This document shows positions 1 to 10,159 of a stretch of DNA of 64,000 nt, in pieces. Positions within the stretch are counted from its first letter, which is position 1, and every line of letters begins with the position of its first letter. The stretch covers positions 1-64,000 of the forward strand of contig CAZQCG010000008.1 in assembly GCA_964592425.1 (NCBI GenBank), given 5' to 3'. The position numbers were made by a program, and so were the translations under genes. This stretch comes from Viridilinea sp964592425. Its GTDB lineage: Bacteria > Chloroflexota > Chloroflexia > Chloroflexales > Chloroflexaceae. Below the pieces are notes generated by a model. It was not told where the DNA came from. It made no database searches and saw nothing but the letters and a program-made list of their open reading frames with translations.

Positions 1-427
1 AACTTCCTTAACCTTTCACCATTAACACGTGGGTCCGCCCCTACCCGGTGCGGATGCGGGGCAACCCAATCCGTGACACCGTGTGGCCTGACGCCTTGTA
101 GCGTGCATTACAGAGCATAAGCCCCCGCTGGATGGCTGTACCTCACTCACTCTGCTGGTGCAGACAAGACTCCCAACACCGGGGACGATCCTGGCGCCGC
201 GCTGGGAGCGCCATCTCATCACACGCCCCTGCGGCCCCTCAACGAGCTGGATTGGTGCCCGTCGTATAATAAGGACACGATCACTCACCATCCTGTCACC
301 GCATCGGCCTATCCCGGGCACCTGGTTGGCGCACCCGCAGGTGCGCTACCCATCCCAAGACCATCCCCTTTGGCGCACTGCGGTGTGGCATCCTGCGTTC
401 GCACGTCTCCCACGAAGGGGACCTCCT
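1..427. other. Upstream non-coding region
   Basis: I see no convincing gene here. The frame of the following kinase stays open back to about 158, but that extension is Pro/Arg/Trp-rich with no domain character, and the receiver domain begins right after the ATG at 428. A TATAAT hexamer lies at 265-270 on the plus strand without a good -35 box. It could serve the kinase gene. Confidence 0.45.
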
Positions 428-3400
428 ATGGAGCCCGCCGCACTGCGCATCCTGATCGTCGATGACTCGCCTGAAGACCGCTTGACCCTGCGCCGGTTCC
501 TCACCCGCGCCACGCCTGGCACCTACATGGTCACCGCGGTCGACCGCGGTGACCATGCCCTCGCGGCCTGCCAGGAGGCCCCACCCGACTGCGTGCTGCT
601 CGACTACCGCCTCCCCGACATGGATGGACTGGCGGTCCTCGCCGCGATCCGTGTCCAGAGCGATGTGCCCATCGTCATGCTCACCGGCGTGGGCAGCGAG
701 ACTCTCGCCGTCGAAGCCATCCAGGGCGGCGCTCAGGATTACCTGCTCAAAGGGGCGCTCACCTCCGAGCGACTGAGCCTCACGATTCAGCACGCCATTG
801 AGATCGTCCGGCTCACACGTGAGCGCAACCAGACTCTGACGCTTCTCTCCACGATGCTCGACGCGCTCCCAATTGGAGTCGCCATCCTCGATACCGACCT
901 TTGCATCCGCCAGGACAACCCCGCGCTGGCGACCCTCCTAGGGCAGCCTGCCACGACGCTGCCTGGACAGGCGCTGCCGCTGCTCTGGCCCGATCTGGCC
1001 GAGGCCCTGGCGACATCCTGCGCGCAGGTGCTCGCCGGCACGCCGTTCCACGATCTGGAGCTGCACCTACCGGCGACAGCGGGGCACACCGAGCGCTGGC
1101 TGGCCCTCAACGGGACGCCGCTACGCGCCACGGATGCCAGCCCCCTCATCCTCCTCGTCGTCCAGGATATCACCGCACGCCGCCAGGCGGAGACCGCCCG
1201 GCGTGCGAGCGAGGCTCACTTCCGTGCGCTCATCGAGAACGGCACAGAAGGGATTGTCCTGCTCGGCGCTGATCTCCAGCCAAGCTACGTCAGCCCGATC
1301 ATCACATCGCTCCTGGGCCACTCGCCCGAGACCTTTGCCACCCTCAGGGCCAGTGGCCTCTGCCACCCCGATGACCAACCCCAGCTCGCAGCCTTCATCA
1401 CCAGCCTTACCGCTCAGCCCGATGCAGTCGCTCAGGTCACGACCCGGCTGCGCCACCAGGACGGCACCTGGCGCTGGATTGAGCAGCGGGGCCGGAATCA
1501 TACTAATACGCCGGCTCTCGCCGGGCTCATTGTCAGCATTCGCGATATGACCGCGCAGGTATTGGCTGAGCAGGCAGCTCAGGCTGCGGCGAGGCGGCTC
1601 CAGATCCTCGCCGACGTGGCCAACGCCTTGGCGATCACGGTCTCCGATGAGCGGGCCGTCCTGGAGGTGGTCGCGCAGCGCACGGCCGACGCGCTGGGGG
1701 CCGGCTGCCTCATCTGGCTGCGTACAGCTAATGAGCCGTGGCTCCATCCCGTGACGATCTATGCCCCGGACCCGACTGTCCAGACCGCCATCCAGGAGAT
1801 CGTTGGACCAGCCCCGCTCGCTCTCGATGACTCGACCCCCACAGCGACCGTGGCGCGCACCGGGCAGCCGCTCCTGATCGCCACCGTAGATCCAGAAGCC
1901 CTCCGGGCCACGCTGGCCCTGGAACGGTGGCCAGCGGTCGCACGCGTGCGACCCCAGAGCCAAATCCTGGCTCCCCTCCGTGTGCGCGGGCAGATTCTGG
2001 GCTGCCTCTCCTTCACCCGCTACGGCGAGGGGCAACCCACCTTCACCATGGACGACCTGACCCTCGCCCAGGAGTTGGCTGATGGGGTCGCGCTGGCGAT
2101 CACTAACGCCCGACTCTACCAGCAGGCCCAGGTCGCCCAGCAGGCCACCACTGAGGCCCTGGCCCGGCTCGATGCGCTGATCCGCAGCGTCCCCAGCGGG
2201 ATCGGCTATCTGGACCGCGAGCTGCGCTACCAACTGGTTAACCCCGCGCTCGCCGCGATTAATCACCGCACCCCCGAGGCGCACCTTGGGTGTACCCCGC
2301 AGGAGGTGCTCCCGGGTCTGGCACCCCGGCTGGAGCCGCTCATGCGCCAGGTGCTCGCAACGGGCGAGGCCGTCCGCGATCTGGAGCTGCGCGGCCAATT
2401 CTGTGCGGTGATTGGGGGGCCGCACGACTGGCTGATCAGCTACTTCCCCATTCGGGAGCCAGACGGCGCCGTCAGCGGGGTGGGGATCAGCGTCACGGAT
2501 ATTACCCAGACCAGGCAGGTCGCAGCGGCGTTGCACCGGAGCGAACAGATGCTCCGGCTGTTCGTCACGCACGCACCAGCCGCGATCGCTATGTTCGACC
2601 GCTCGATGCGCTACCTCGCGGTGAGCGACCGCTACCTGGCCGACTACCATCTGGCAACACAGTCGCTCATCGGGCAGTCCCACTATGAAATCTTCCCTGA
2701 GCTTCCCGATCGATTGCGTGCGATCCACCAGCGCTGCCTGGCGGGGGAAAGTGCGCAGGGTACCGATGAGCCCTTCCCCCGCACTGATGGCACCTTAGAT
2801 TGGGTGCGCTGGGAACTCCACCCATGGCACGAGCCCACCGGGGAAGTGGGTGGCCTGATCTTGTTCTCGGAGGTCATTACCGCCCGCAAGCAGGCCGAGG
2901 ATGCGCTCCAGGCAAGCACGGCCAAGCTCATGGCAGCCCTGGAGAGCATGACCGATGCGATGTTCATCTCCGACCTGGAAGGGCGTTTTATCGACTTCAA
3001 TACGGCGTTTGCTACGTTCCATAAATTCCCCAGCAAGGCGGCCTGTGCCAGGACGCTCGCCGAGTACCCGGCCTTTCTGGAGGTCTATCTCCCGACGGGC
3101 GAGCTGGTGCCGCTGGAGTGCTGGGCCGTGTCCCGGGCGCTGCGTGGCGAGACGGTCACCAACGCGGAGTACACCCTGCGCCGTAAAGATAGCGGGGAGT
3201 CCTGGGTCGGCAGCTACAGCTTCGCCCCCATTCGTGGATCGGACGGTGCCATCGTCGGCTCGGTCGTCGTTGGCCGGGATATTACGGAACACAAGCGGGC
3301 TGAGCAAGCCTTACATGAAAGCGAGGCCCTGCTGCGCAGCGCACTAGCCGCTGAGCAGAGGGCGCGCCTGACTGCCGAGTCGGCCACCATGCGTATGGCG

Positions 3401-4561
3401 CAGCTCCAGACGATCACGGCGGCCCTGGCTAGCGTGCTGACCCGTGAGGCGATCTACACCGTGATTGCTGAACATGGCGCGACCGTAGCAAGGGCCACCG
3501 CCGTCGCCATGGCGCTGCTCGACCCCACCGAGGCGTTCCTGCACCTGGTCGGGTGGACGGGGCACAGCGCGGAGGAGATCGCCGCCGTTGCGCCGCTCGC
3601 GCTCAGCGCTCCGCTGCCCATGTCGGTCGCGGTCTCCGAGCGAACGCCGGTCTGGCTTCCGGCTCCTGACGAGGCCGAGGCCCGGTTTCTTGGCTTCAGC
3701 GAGCTCATGGGTACGGTTGATGTCCAGGCCATCGCCGCGTTGCCCCTGCTGCTTGACGACCATGTGCTGGGCGCGATCAGCTTTGGGTTCCCCACGCCGC
3801 AGATCTTCAGCGCCGAGGAGCGCAGCCTCCTCCACACCCTGGCCCAGCAGTGTACCCAGGCCCTCGAGCGCATCCGGCTCTATACGGAACTGCAGGCAAG
3901 TCAGGGCCGCTTGCAGCTCCTCTCACAGCGGCTCATCGAGACCCAGGAGCAGGAGCGCCGCCATCTCGCACGTGAGTTGCACGATGAGGTGGGCCAGACT
4001 CTCACTGGCCTGCGCCTCTCGCTGGAGATGGCTACCCGTCTGCCCGTGGCGGAGCGTGACGAGCGTCTTGCTGAGGCCCACCGGGCGACCCAAAAGCTTA
4101 TCGGCCAGATCCAGACCCTGTCGCTTGACCTGCGCCCCGCCATGCTGGACGACAACGGCCTGCTGGCGGCCGTGCTCTGGCTGCTCACGCGCTACCATGA
4201 GCAGACCACGATCATGGTCGCGCTGCACCACCGGGGCCTGGAGCATCGCCTGCCACCGGAGATCGAGACGGTAGCCTATCGTGTGGTGCAAGAAGCGCTC
4301 ACCAATGTCGCCCGCCACGCCGGGGTCGCCCAGGCCACGGTCGCGCTCCTGGCTACGCCGATCCAACTCCTGGTGCAGGTGCGCGACGACGGGCGGGGCT
4401 TTGTGCTGGAGGATGCTCTGATGGGCGGGCGATCAAGCGGGCTGGCGGGTATGCAGGAGCGGGTGTCGCTGCTGGGTGGCATGCTGACCATCGAGACCGA
4501 GCCTGGCGCAGGTACTACGCTCCTCGCCGAGCTTCCACTGCATGGAGCGATTGAGCCATGA
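428..4561 (+). CDS. Receiver/PAS/GAF sensor histidine kinase (NarL type)
   Basis: Cytoplasmic multi-sensor kinase of 1377 residues with no membrane segment. Order: CheY-like receiver at 5-125 (phospho-acceptor Asp59 in VLLDYRLPDMDG), PAS domains near 135-255, 258-380, 576-700, 702-824 and 827-957, GAF domains near 391-568 and 988-1154, HisKA_3 with His1185 in RELHDEVGQ, and an HATPase at the C-terminus (RDDGRGF). The ATG at 428 follows a GAAGGGG-like site and places the receiver at the N-terminus, so the longer upstream frame is unlikely. The stop overlaps the next start (ATGA), so it almost certainly phosphorylates that LuxR-type regulator. The N-terminal receiver suggests input from a second kinase. 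Ligands of the PAS and GAF domains cannot be read from sequence. Confidence 0.93.
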   Translation: MEPAALRILIVDDSPEDRLTLRRFLTRATPGTYMVTAVDRGDHALAACQEAPPDCVLLDYRLPDMDGLAVLAAIRVQSDVPIVMLTGVGSETLAVEAIQGGAQDYLLKGALTSERLSLTIQHAIEIVRLTRERNQTLTLLSTMLDALPIGVAILDTDLCIRQDNPALATLLGQPATTLPGQALPLLWPDLAEALATSCAQVLAGTPFHDLELHLPATAGHTERWLALNGTPLRATDASPLILLVVQDITARRQAETARRASEAHFRALIENGTEGIVLLGADLQPSYVSPIITSLLGHSPETFATLRASGLCHPDDQPQLAAFITSLTAQPDAVAQVTTRLRHQDGTWRWIEQRGRNHTNTPALAGLIVSIRDMTAQVLAEQAAQAAARRLQILADVANALAITVSDERAVLEVVAQRTADALGAGCLIWLRTANEPWLHPVTIYAPDPTVQTAIQEIVGPAPLALDDSTPTATVARTGQPLLIATVDPEALRATLALERWPAVARVRPQSQILAPLRVRGQILGCLSFTRYGEGQPTFTMDDLTLAQELADGVALAITNARLYQQAQVAQQATTEALARLDALIRSVPSGIGYLDRELRYQLVNPALAAINHRTPEAHLGCTPQEVLPGLAPRLEPLMRQVLATGEAVRDLELRGQFCAVIGGPHDWLISYFPIREPDGAVSGVGISVTDITQTRQVAAALHRSEQMLRLFVTHAPAAIAMFDRSMRYLAVSDRYLADYHLATQSLIGQSHYEIFPELPDRLRAIHQRCLAGESAQGTDEPFPRTDGTLDWVRWELHPWHEPTGEVGGLILFSEVITARKQAEDALQASTAKLMAALESMTDAMFISDLEGRFIDFNTAFATFHKFPSKAACARTLAEYPAFLEVYLPTGELVPLECWAVSRALRGETVTNAEYTLRRKDSGESWVGSYSFAPIRGSDGAIVGSVVVGRDITEHKRAEQALHESEALLRSALAAEQRARLTAESATMRMAQLQTITAALASVLTREAIYTVIAEHGATVARATAVAMALLDPTEAFLHLVGWTGHSAEEIAAVAPLALSAPLPMSVAVSERTPVWLPAPDEAEARFLGFSELMGTVDVQAIAALPLLLDDHVLGAISFGFPTPQIFSAEERSLLHTLAQQCTQALERIRLYTELQASQGRLQLLSQRLIETQEQERRHLARELHDEVGQTLTGLRLSLEMATRLPVAERDERLAEAHRATQKLIGQIQTLSLDLRPAMLDDNGLLAAVLWLLTRYHEQTTIMVALHHRGLEHRLPPEIETVAYRVVQEALTNVARHAGVAQATVALLATPIQLLVQVRDDGRGFVLEDALMGGRSSGLAGMQERVSLLGGMLTIETEPGAGTTLLAELPLHGAIEP

Positions 4562-5235
4562 TTACGCTGGTGCTGGCTGATGACCACCCGATTGTGCGCC
4601 AGGGGCTGCGGACGCTGCTCGCCGCTGAGCTGGATTTCCTGGTGCTCGGCGAGGCAGCCGACGGGTGGGAAGCGATTACGTTGGTCGAACAGCTCCAGCC
4701 AGCGGTGCTGGTGGTCGATCTGATGATGCCGGGCCTGGGCGGGCTGGAGGTGATCCGGCGCGTACGCTCCCTGCGCATCCCGCCCCTGGTGGTTGTCCTC
4801 TCGATGCACGCCGACGAGGCCTATGTGCGCGACGCGCTGCGGAGCGGGGCCGCGGCCTATGTGCTCAAGAAGAATGACACCACGGAGCTGCTTACGGCGG
4901 TACGCACGGCTGTCAGGGGGCACCGCTATCTGAGCCCGCCCTTGAGCGACCAGGCCATCGCGAGCTACGCCCGCGACTCGTATGACCCAACCCTTGACGC
5001 CTTCACGCTACTGACGGCGCGCGAGCGTGAGGTGCTGAGGTTGGCCGCCGAGGGCCGGAGTCACGTGGAGATTGCGGCACTGCTGAGCATCAGCCCGCGC
5101 ACGGCCGAGACCCACCGCACCAACCTGATGCGCAAGCTTGGCCTCCACGGTCACGCCGAATTACAACGCCTCGCCGAGCAGCGCGGCGTAGTTCCGCGCG
5201 CCAATGAGCCCCCTGGTACGCTCGGATCCGAGTGA
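4558..5235 (+). CDS. LuxR/NarL-family response regulator
   Basis: 225 residues. The receiver domain spans about 2-118 with the acidic pair near residue 8, phospho-acceptor Asp54 (VVDLMMPGLGG) and Lys in YVLKKND. A LuxR-type helix-turn-helix lies at about 150-212 (LLTAREREVLRLAAEGRS onward). It begins inside the stop codon of the HisKA_3 kinase, so the two are translationally coupled and form a two-component pair. It should bind DNA as a dimer when phosphorylated. The targets are unknown; the downstream small genes and diguanylate cyclase are candidates only by position. Confidence 0.93.
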   Translation: MITLVLADDHPIVRQGLRTLLAAELDFLVLGEAADGWEAITLVEQLQPAVLVVDLMMPGLGGLEVIRRVRSLRIPPLVVVLSMHADEAYVRDALRSGAAAYVLKKNDTTELLTAVRTAVRGHRYLSPPLSDQAIASYARDSYDPTLDAFTLLTAREREVLRLAAEGRSHVEIAALLSISPRTAETHRTNLMRKLGLHGHAELQRLAEQRGVVPRANEPPGTLGSE

Positions 5236-5547
5236 CCCGTACTGACGCGACCAGCCCCGGACCATCGCTGCTCGCCCACACCGTGCGGCTCGGTCGCAGG
5301 GCGAACAGCTGCCGGTGCTGCGGGTCGCATGCTTCAGCTACGGCCCCGTAGAGCAAGATACGGTTCACCGTAGCCCAGCTTCCGTACCCATCCCCATCGT
5401 CACCGGCGGACGTCTTCGTTAGACTGAGCGCATTACGGCGATCGCGCGGGCCCTGGTCTGCGCGCAGCTAGGATCGCTGGGGTTGGTTCTGACGACCGGA
5501 GTGGTTGGGTATGTCCAGGATGATCGCCTGCGAGCGGCACATCAGCG
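5236..5547. other. Intergenic stretch without a recognisable gene
   Basis: 312 bases between the regulator and a small receiver-like gene. I find no credible reading frame, tRNA or repeat. It may hold the promoter of the following gene, but no clear -35/-10 pair stands out. Confidence 0.4.
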
Positions 5548-5940
5548 ATGGAACGTACAATGAAGATCTTTCTAGTGGCCCATCAGCCATTTCTAGGCGA
5601 GGTGCTGGCGCGGATCATCCGTGACGAGGGTCACGAGATGCTGCACATTGTGAGGGTCTCAGGATGGGATCTGGCTGAGATCATCGGGATTGGATCTGCA
5701 CAGCCCGACGTGGTCGTTGCCGTCGTTGGCTACACGATCCAGCATGAGCTCCAGGCCCTGGTCGCGCTCCGGCGCCACGCTCCGGGCTGCCGGGTGCTGG
5801 TGATTGACACCATGGCTGATGCACGCCCCCCGGACTCCGACGACTTGGACGTAGCCGACATCCTGTTGCGCCCGGATCAGGTGCTGTCGTCACTTGTGCC
5901 GGCGATCTGCTGCCTGACGGCGGCAGCTACACGTACCTGA
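5548..5940 (+). CDS. Receiver-like small protein
   Basis: 130 residues, or 126 from the second ATG at 5560. The fold pattern looks like a CheY receiver: MKIFLVAHQPFLGEVLARII, then a strand ending VVVAVVG, then VLVIDTMADARPPDSDD. The usual acidic pair after strand 1 is replaced by AHQ, and the phospho-acceptor Asp after strand 3 is replaced (AVVGYT). It is therefore probably a pseudo-receiver, unable to be phosphorylated, perhaps a binding or adaptor module for the neighbouring sensors. No named family is recognised. The family assignment is an inference from the strand/helix pattern. Confidence 0.6.
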   Translation: MERTMKIFLVAHQPFLGEVLARIIRDEGHEMLHIVRVSGWDLAEIIGIGSAQPDVVVAVVGYTIQHELQALVALRRHAPGCRVLVIDTMADARPPDSDDLDVADILLRPDQVLSSLVPAICCLTAAATRT

Positions 5941-5985
5941 GACGGTTCAAGCCCATGCGTATGCCTCACCTCGACGGAGGAACTG

Positions 5986-6264
5986 ATGGAACGCTACACG
6001 TGCCCGCGTGAGCTGCTGCCAGTGATTGAGTCAGCACTGGCGGCCGAGGGCTATGCGATTGAGGAGTCGCTCCAACGCACGGTTGCCGGGAGCCGGGTCA
6101 CGGTGATGACCCGTGGCAGCGCGGTGATCGCGCTCCACGAAGACCTGGCGCGCGACATGGCGGATATCAACATCTCCCCGGCTGACGAGGCCGACAGGCT
6201 CACCATTCTAGAGGAGTTGCCACACCTCATCCCGCCACCGCTGGGCAAGCGCAGCGCATGCTAA
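5986..6264 (+). CDS. Hypothetical protein
   Basis: 92 residues. I do not recognise the family. The start is supported by GGAGG just upstream of the ATG (CGGAGGAACTG). The sequence is acidic with alternating strand and helix segments, no membrane segment and no signal peptide. It lies between the receiver-like gene and the diguanylate cyclase on the same strand, with short gaps, so it may be co-transcribed with them. No function can be given. Confidence 0.55.
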   Translation: MERYTCPRELLPVIESALAAEGYAIEESLQRTVAGSRVTVMTRGSAVIALHEDLARDMADINISPADEADRLTILEELPHLIPPPLGKRSAC

Positions 6265-6320
6265 CGCCTGCGCTGGTAGCTCCTCGGGGTCGCGGTTCGC
6301 TTGCCCGCAAGGAAACGACG

Positions 6321-6503
6321 ATGGCCCAAAGCTATTGTGTGACGAAGCGGGCCAGACAGGTTGCTAAAGCTGCTCCCGTGCGCCAGCTCGGGGTTCCGAG
6401 CGAAGCACCACAGGTGCTGGGAGCTATCGAGAAGGGTGGGCCAGCTGCTCGTAGATACACGTTCGCCTTGAGGGCGCAGGTTCTCTTTAGGAGCTCGTTA
6501 TGA
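6321..6503 (+). CDS. Possible small basic protein
   Basis: A 60-residue frame from the ATG at 6321, preceded by AAGGAAACG, which is a fair ribosome binding site. It ends with a TGA that overlaps the ATG of the diguanylate cyclase (ATGA). The product is basic at its N-terminus (TKRARQVAK) and matches no family I know. The ATGA overlap and the site favour translation, perhaps only as a leader that couples to the cyclase. It could equally be chance. Confidence 0.3.
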   Translation: MAQSYCVTKRARQVAKAAPVRQLGVPSEAPQVLGAIEKGGPAARRYTFALRAQVLFRSSL

Positions 6504-9500
6504 GCATCACGCGTCGTCTCTCCCTGCCCATGCTGATCATCCTCATCAGTGCCATCGGGGGCCTCCTGGTGATCATCTGGGCTCAGGCCAGGACGGCGGC
6601 ACAGGCCTACCACGAGCGCCTGGAGGCCGAGACCCGGGCCGTTGAACAGATCCTGGCCCTCACCAGCGCGCCACTGCGGAGCTACGCAGCTGATTACGCC
6701 CACTGGGATGAAATGGCGCAGCTCACTCAGACCTGCGATCCGGCCTGGGCCGACGCCAATATCGCAGCAACTCCGGCAATCTTTCACGCCGATGCAGCCT
6801 GGGTGTTTCGCGCCGACGGGCGGCTCTGTTATACCACGGCGCCGACCATCACCCTCAGCCTGCGTGGAATGGGCCTGGATGCGCAGCCAGCGCTTGGTAT
6901 GGAGCGCCACGGCTTCTTCCCCCTGGATACGATGCTCTGGGAGCTCGCCGCGGCCACCATTCACCCCTCGGACGACAGTGCAGGCTCCACCCTGCCCCAG
7001 GGCTGGTTCGTTGTGGCTCGGCGCCTCGACGACCCGACGCTCAGCGACTTCGCGACCCTGCTTAACAGTCAGGTGACTCTGGTCGGTGGTCAGGGCGACA
7101 CCCTCACCGCCCCCGTAGAGAGCGAGCGTGGCCAGTTCACTATCGTATACCCGCTTCGCGATCTGCGGGGTGAGCCCGTGGCCACGCTCGCGGTGGTCAG
7201 CGCACACCTGCCGTTGCGCAAGCCGGGGTGGGCTACCACCGAGATGCTCATCCTGGTGGGCACCCTCAACCTGGTGGCCTTCCTCCTGCTCAGCTTTGAG
7301 TTGACGCGTTGGGTGTTGCTCCCACTTCAGATCCTGACCCACAGCTTGCAGACTGAACAGCCCGCCTTGCTCGACGATCTGGCACAGCAGCGTAGCGAGT
7401 TCGGCCAGCTGGCGGGCCTGGTCCAGGCGTTTTCTGCCCAGCAGCAGCAGCTCACGCACGCGATCGCTGCGCGGGAGCAGGCCGATGCTACGTTGCGCAG
7501 CTTCTTTGATAGCGCCGCGGTGCTGATGGGCGTGGTCGAGCTCCAGGACGATGACATCCTGCACCTTTCGGACAACGCGGCCACGCGGTGCTTCTTCGGC
7601 CTGCCACCCACTCAGCGCTACCCTTACCAGGCAAGCGCGGCCGGCGTGCCGCGGGAACACATTCGCCTCTGGCTGGAGCACTACCACGCCTGCGCCCAGC
7701 AGCAGGCTCCCGTCACCTTCGAGTACTGTCACCACGGTTCAGACGGATCCCACTGGTTAGCGGCCATGGTCAGCCCGATCACCACAGCGGATGACACAGC
7801 CCCCCGCTTTGCCTACCTCGTGCAGGATGTCACCGAGCGCAAGCGCACGGAGGCAGCCCTACGCGAGTTCGAGCAGCACTGGCAACTCGCCCTGGACGCG
7901 ACCAACGATGGCCTGTGGGACTGGGACTATGTGACCGGGAAGGTCTTCTTTAGTGATCGGTGGCAAGCCATGCTGGGCTTCGCCCCCGGCGAGGTCATCG
8001 GCCACGTCCGCTCCTGGGAGCAGCTGGTACACCCCGATGATCTGCCACACGTACAGGAGGCGCTCCAGGCCCACCTGGACGGACGAACCCCCACCTACGA
8101 GTGCGAACATCGTTGTCGAGCAAAGGACGGCGGCTGGGTCTGGATTCTCGACCGGGGACAGGTGATTGCCCGCGACGCAGGTGGCCAGCCCCTGCGTGTG
8201 GTTGGCACCCACACCAACGTCACGGCGCGCCACCTGCTGGAGGCGGAGTTGCGCGTGGCCGAACAGCGCTTGCGGAGCATGTTCGAGCGACATCATGCGA
8301 TCATGCTGCTCGTCGAGCCGCACAGCGGGGCGATTGTAGACGCGAATGCGGCGGCCGCCGTGTTCTACGGCTACCCGCTCGCCGAGCTACGCCAGATGAA
8401 CATTATGGCAATCAACCAGCTCGACTCGGAGCAGGTGGCGGCAGAGCGGGCGCGGGCGCTGGCCGAGCAACGGAACTATTTCCTCTTCCCGCACCGGTTG
8501 GCCAGCGGCGAGATTCGGATGGTCGAAGTACATTCCACCCCGATCACCGTCGGCACCCAGGTGCTCCTCTTCTCCATCATCCACGATATCACCGCCCGCA
8601 TCCGGGCGGAGACAGCGTTGCGGGAGCGCGAAGCGGCCTACCGCCTGCTCGCCGAGAACATGTACGACGTGATCTGGCAGCTGACCCCCGATTTACGCTG
8701 CACCTATGTGAGCCCCTCGCAGGAGCGCCTGCTGGGCTATGCGACCGAGGAAGTTCTCGGGCAGTGTGTCCTGGACTACTTCGCGCCCACGTCTGCGGCG
8801 GCGATGCGCACGGAGACCGCCCGGCGACAGCAACTCATTCAGCAGGGCATCCGGCTGGAGCCCGCCCAGTACGAGATTGAGCAGCAGCGGAAGGATGGCC
8901 AGACCATCTGGACGGAGGTGATCTCGACCCCGCAGTATGACACGTCCGGGACGCTGTTGGGCTTTCAGGGGGTCACACGCGATATCAGCGCACGCAAGCA
9001 GATGGGGATTGCCGAGCGCGAGCAGCGCACCCTGGCCGAGGCGCTCCGCGACACGGCCATCGCGCTGACCAGCACCCTGAGTGTGGATGCCGTGCTGGAT
9101 CGCATTCTCGAGCAGGTTGAGCGGGTGGTGCCCTATGACGCCGTCACCATTCTGCTTGTGGATGCCGATGGCGACACCGTCTCGGTGGGTCGCCGCTGCG
9201 GTGCTCCGGAGCCAGGCGCGGATGATCCAGGCACCCACGTCTCGCTGGCGCTGATGCCAGCCTTGAGCCAGATGGCGCGCACCGGCCAGCCGGTGGTGCT
9301 GACCACCACCCTGTCCGATCCCTCCTGGGGTGATACCTCCATAGCCGGGTGGATCATGTCGTATGCGGGAGCGCCCATTCGGCTGCGCCAGCACACAGTG
9401 GGCTTTCTCAATGTCAAGAGTGCGACCCCAGGCTTCTTTACTGCCGACCACGCCGAACGGCTCCAGGCACTGGCCAATCTGGCCGCGATTGCGATCGAGC

Positions 9501-10084
9501 ACGCCCAGATCTATGCCGAGGTCGAGGCGCTGGCCGTCGCCGACCCGCTGACCGGGGTCGCCAATCGGCGCGGCCTGTTCCAGATCGGTATGCGTGAGGT
9601 GGAGCGGGCGTTGCGTAGTCACACCCCACTGGCGCTGATCATGCTCGACCTCGATCACTTCAAGCAGATCAACGATACCTACGGTCACCCGATGGGCGAC
9701 CGGGTCCTGCACGCCATTGCGGCGTGCTGTCGCAGCATCGTGCGGGCCATCGATGTGGTGGCGCGGTACGGCGGCGAGGAGTTCATCCTCCTGCTCCCGG
9801 ACACGGATCTGGAAAGCGCGGCCGTGTTGGCCGAACGGCTACGCCAGGCGGTCGAGCTGATGGCTGTACCTGCGGTAGTGGAGCAGCGTATCTTCAGCCG
9901 CGCTGTCTTCAGCCGCACTATCCATGTGACGGCAAGCCTGGGCGTCGTGGAGCTAACCGCGAACGTACCGACGTTCGAGGCCCTGATTGCGCAGGCAGAT
10001 CGCGCGCTTTACGCGGCCAAATGTGCGGGGCGCAACCAGATCTGGTGTGCAGTAGCTGGTGAATTAGTAGAACGTATTTGCTAA
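6500..10084 (+). CDS. CHASE4-PAS-GAF diguanylate cyclase (GGDEF)
   Basis: 1194 residues. Makes cyclic di-GMP from two GTP. Membrane segments lie near 9-29 and 247-270 and enclose an outside CHASE4 sensor domain, recognised by the motif near 58-71 (LRSYAADYAHWDEM). Four PAS domains follow (about 330-450, 456-585, 590-705, 712-835), then GAF (845-1010) and GGDEF. The active-site motif is GGEEF at 1091-1095, so the domain should be active. An RxxD inhibitory site (RAID) lies five residues before it, implying product feedback. No EAL domain is present. It follows small genes on the same strand and may be part of a response steered by the upstream two-component pair, which is inference from position only. 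Confidence 0.92.
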   Translation: MSITRRLSLPMLIILISAIGGLLVIIWAQARTAAQAYHERLEAETRAVEQILALTSAPLRSYAADYAHWDEMAQLTQTCDPAWADANIAATPAIFHADAAWVFRADGRLCYTTAPTITLSLRGMGLDAQPALGMERHGFFPLDTMLWELAAATIHPSDDSAGSTLPQGWFVVARRLDDPTLSDFATLLNSQVTLVGGQGDTLTAPVESERGQFTIVYPLRDLRGEPVATLAVVSAHLPLRKPGWATTEMLILVGTLNLVAFLLLSFELTRWVLLPLQILTHSLQTEQPALLDDLAQQRSEFGQLAGLVQAFSAQQQQLTHAIAAREQADATLRSFFDSAAVLMGVVELQDDDILHLSDNAATRCFFGLPPTQRYPYQASAAGVPREHIRLWLEHYHACAQQQAPVTFEYCHHGSDGSHWLAAMVSPITTADDTAPRFAYLVQDVTERKRTEAALREFEQHWQLALDATNDGLWDWDYVTGKVFFSDRWQAMLGFAPGEVIGHVRSWEQLVHPDDLPHVQEALQAHLDGRTPTYECEHRCRAKDGGWVWILDRGQVIARDAGGQPLRVVGTHTNVTARHLLEAELRVAEQRLRSMFERHHAIMLLVEPHSGAIVDANAAAAVFYGYPLAELRQMNIMAINQLDSEQVAAERARALAEQRNYFLFPHRLASGEIRMVEVHSTPITVGTQVLLFSIIHDITARIRAETALREREAAYRLLAENMYDVIWQLTPDLRCTYVSPSQERLLGYATEEVLGQCVLDYFAPTSAAAMRTETARRQQLIQQGIRLEPAQYEIEQQRKDGQTIWTEVISTPQYDTSGTLLGFQGVTRDISARKQMGIAEREQRTLAEALRDTAIALTSTLSVDAVLDRILEQVERVVPYDAVTILLVDADGDTVSVGRRCGAPEPGADDPGTHVSLALMPALSQMARTGQPVVLTTTLSDPSWGDTSIAGWIMSYAGAPIRLRQHTVGFLNVKSATPGFFTADHAERLQALANLAAIAIEHAQIYAEVEALAVADPLTGVANRRGLFQIGMREVERALRSHTPLALIMLDLDHFKQINDTYGHPMGDRVLHAIAACCRSIVRAIDVVARYGGEEFILLLPDTDLESAAVLAERLRQAVELMAVPAVVEQRIFSRAVFSRTIHVTASLGVVELTANVPTFEALIAQADRALYAAKCAGRNQIWCAVAGELVERIC

Positions 10085-10159
10085 ATGGAAGGAGAGGGTG
10101 TGCTAGAGCGCCGGTAGAGTATTCCGGCTGGGCTGTGCTAGGATGCGACATCGCTGCAA

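Noticed and set aside
1121..2728. Long open frame on the minus strand (535 codons) opposite the first kinase gene
   Set aside because: It runs inside a well supported multi-domain kinase gene, is rich in Arg/Gly/Pro and has no domain; high-GC genes often leave such antisense frames.
6332..7735. Minus-strand open frame of 467 codons opposite the diguanylate cyclase
   Set aside because: It is antisense to CHASE4 and PAS coding sequence and shows no known motif.
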